DNA from: an uncultured bacterium
GTDB lineage: Bacteria; Actinomycetota; Coriobacteriia; Coriobacteriales; Coriobacteriaceae
Direction of reading: 5' to 3'
Assembly (NCBI GenBank): GCA_905215275.1
Contig: CAJMPE010000037.1
Coordinates: forward strand, 1-13,159
Length of the DNA stretch: 13,159 bases
The notes below the pieces were generated by a model that saw only the letters and a program-made list of their open reading frames with translations, was not told the origin of the DNA and made no database searches. Position 1 is the first letter of the stretch. Every line of letters starts with the position of its first letter. Positions 13,122 to 13,159 of the stretch are shown piece after piece. The position numbers and the translations under genes are program-made.

Positions 13122-13159
13122 GCTCAAAGGCGGTTAATCGTTGAAGCGGGATTGGCGGG

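Noticed and set aside
1..13159. CRISPR arrays, tRNA/rRNA genes, insertion sequences, prophage or defence genes
   Set aside because: No direct-repeat arrays, cloverleaf-like segments, transposase motifs or terminal inverted repeats were seen. The window is filled by conserved housekeeping genes.

Overview
The window is a dense, entirely plus-strand stretch of GC-rich chromosome (most third positions are G or C). It carries conserved housekeeping genes for rod-shape cell-wall synthesis, ribosome biogenesis and NAD synthesis. Gene content, GC bias, frequent TTG starts (mreC, the radical-SAM gene, obgE, yqeK) and the order mreBCD-mrdA-rodA / DUF697 / radical-SAM pair / rplU-rpmA-obgE-nadD-yqeK-rsfS suggest an anaerobic actinobacterium of the Coriobacteriia. 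Collinsella or a close relative is my best guess, from recognition rather than a database search.

Region 1 (1-6269) is the elongasome operon. It holds the 3' end of mreB, then mreC, mreD, mrdA (PBP2) and rodA, with gaps of 5-21 nt and Shine-Dalgarno sites overlapping or following the previous stop codon. MreB filaments, MreC/MreD, the PBP2 transpeptidase and the RodA glycosyltransferase together make side-wall peptidoglycan. A DUF697-type protein follows rodA with a gap of only 18 nt and is an unexplained passenger or partner. A strong perfect hairpin lies in the first codons of mreC.

Region 2 (6279-8965) holds two translationally coupled genes of a conserved pair of unknown function: a TIGR03960-type radical-SAM protein and a TIGR03936/DUF2344 protein, joined by an ATGA overlap. 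In many bacteria rng (RNase G) follows this pair and then rplU. Here rng is absent.

Region 3 (about 8962-13121) starts at a good sigma-70-type promoter that overlaps the end of the DUF2344 gene. It runs rplU - rpmA - [intrinsic terminator] - obgE - nadD - yqeK - rsfS - [intrinsic terminator]. rplU and rpmA encode large-subunit proteins, Obg and RsfS act on the large subunit, and NadD and YqeK act on nucleotides. The terminator between rpmA and obgE probably lets the ribosomal-protein genes be expressed far above the GTPase and enzyme genes.

I found no tRNA, rRNA, insertion sequence, prophage, CRISPR array or defence gene. No stretch over 300 nt lacks a gene. I do not see a wholly new multi-gene system. 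The points worth a second look are the mreC hairpin, an additional N-terminal membrane segment and a Cys/Cys/His/Cys metal-site pattern in PBP2, the DUF697 protein that looks like a GTPase without its motifs, and the missing rng and prp genes.
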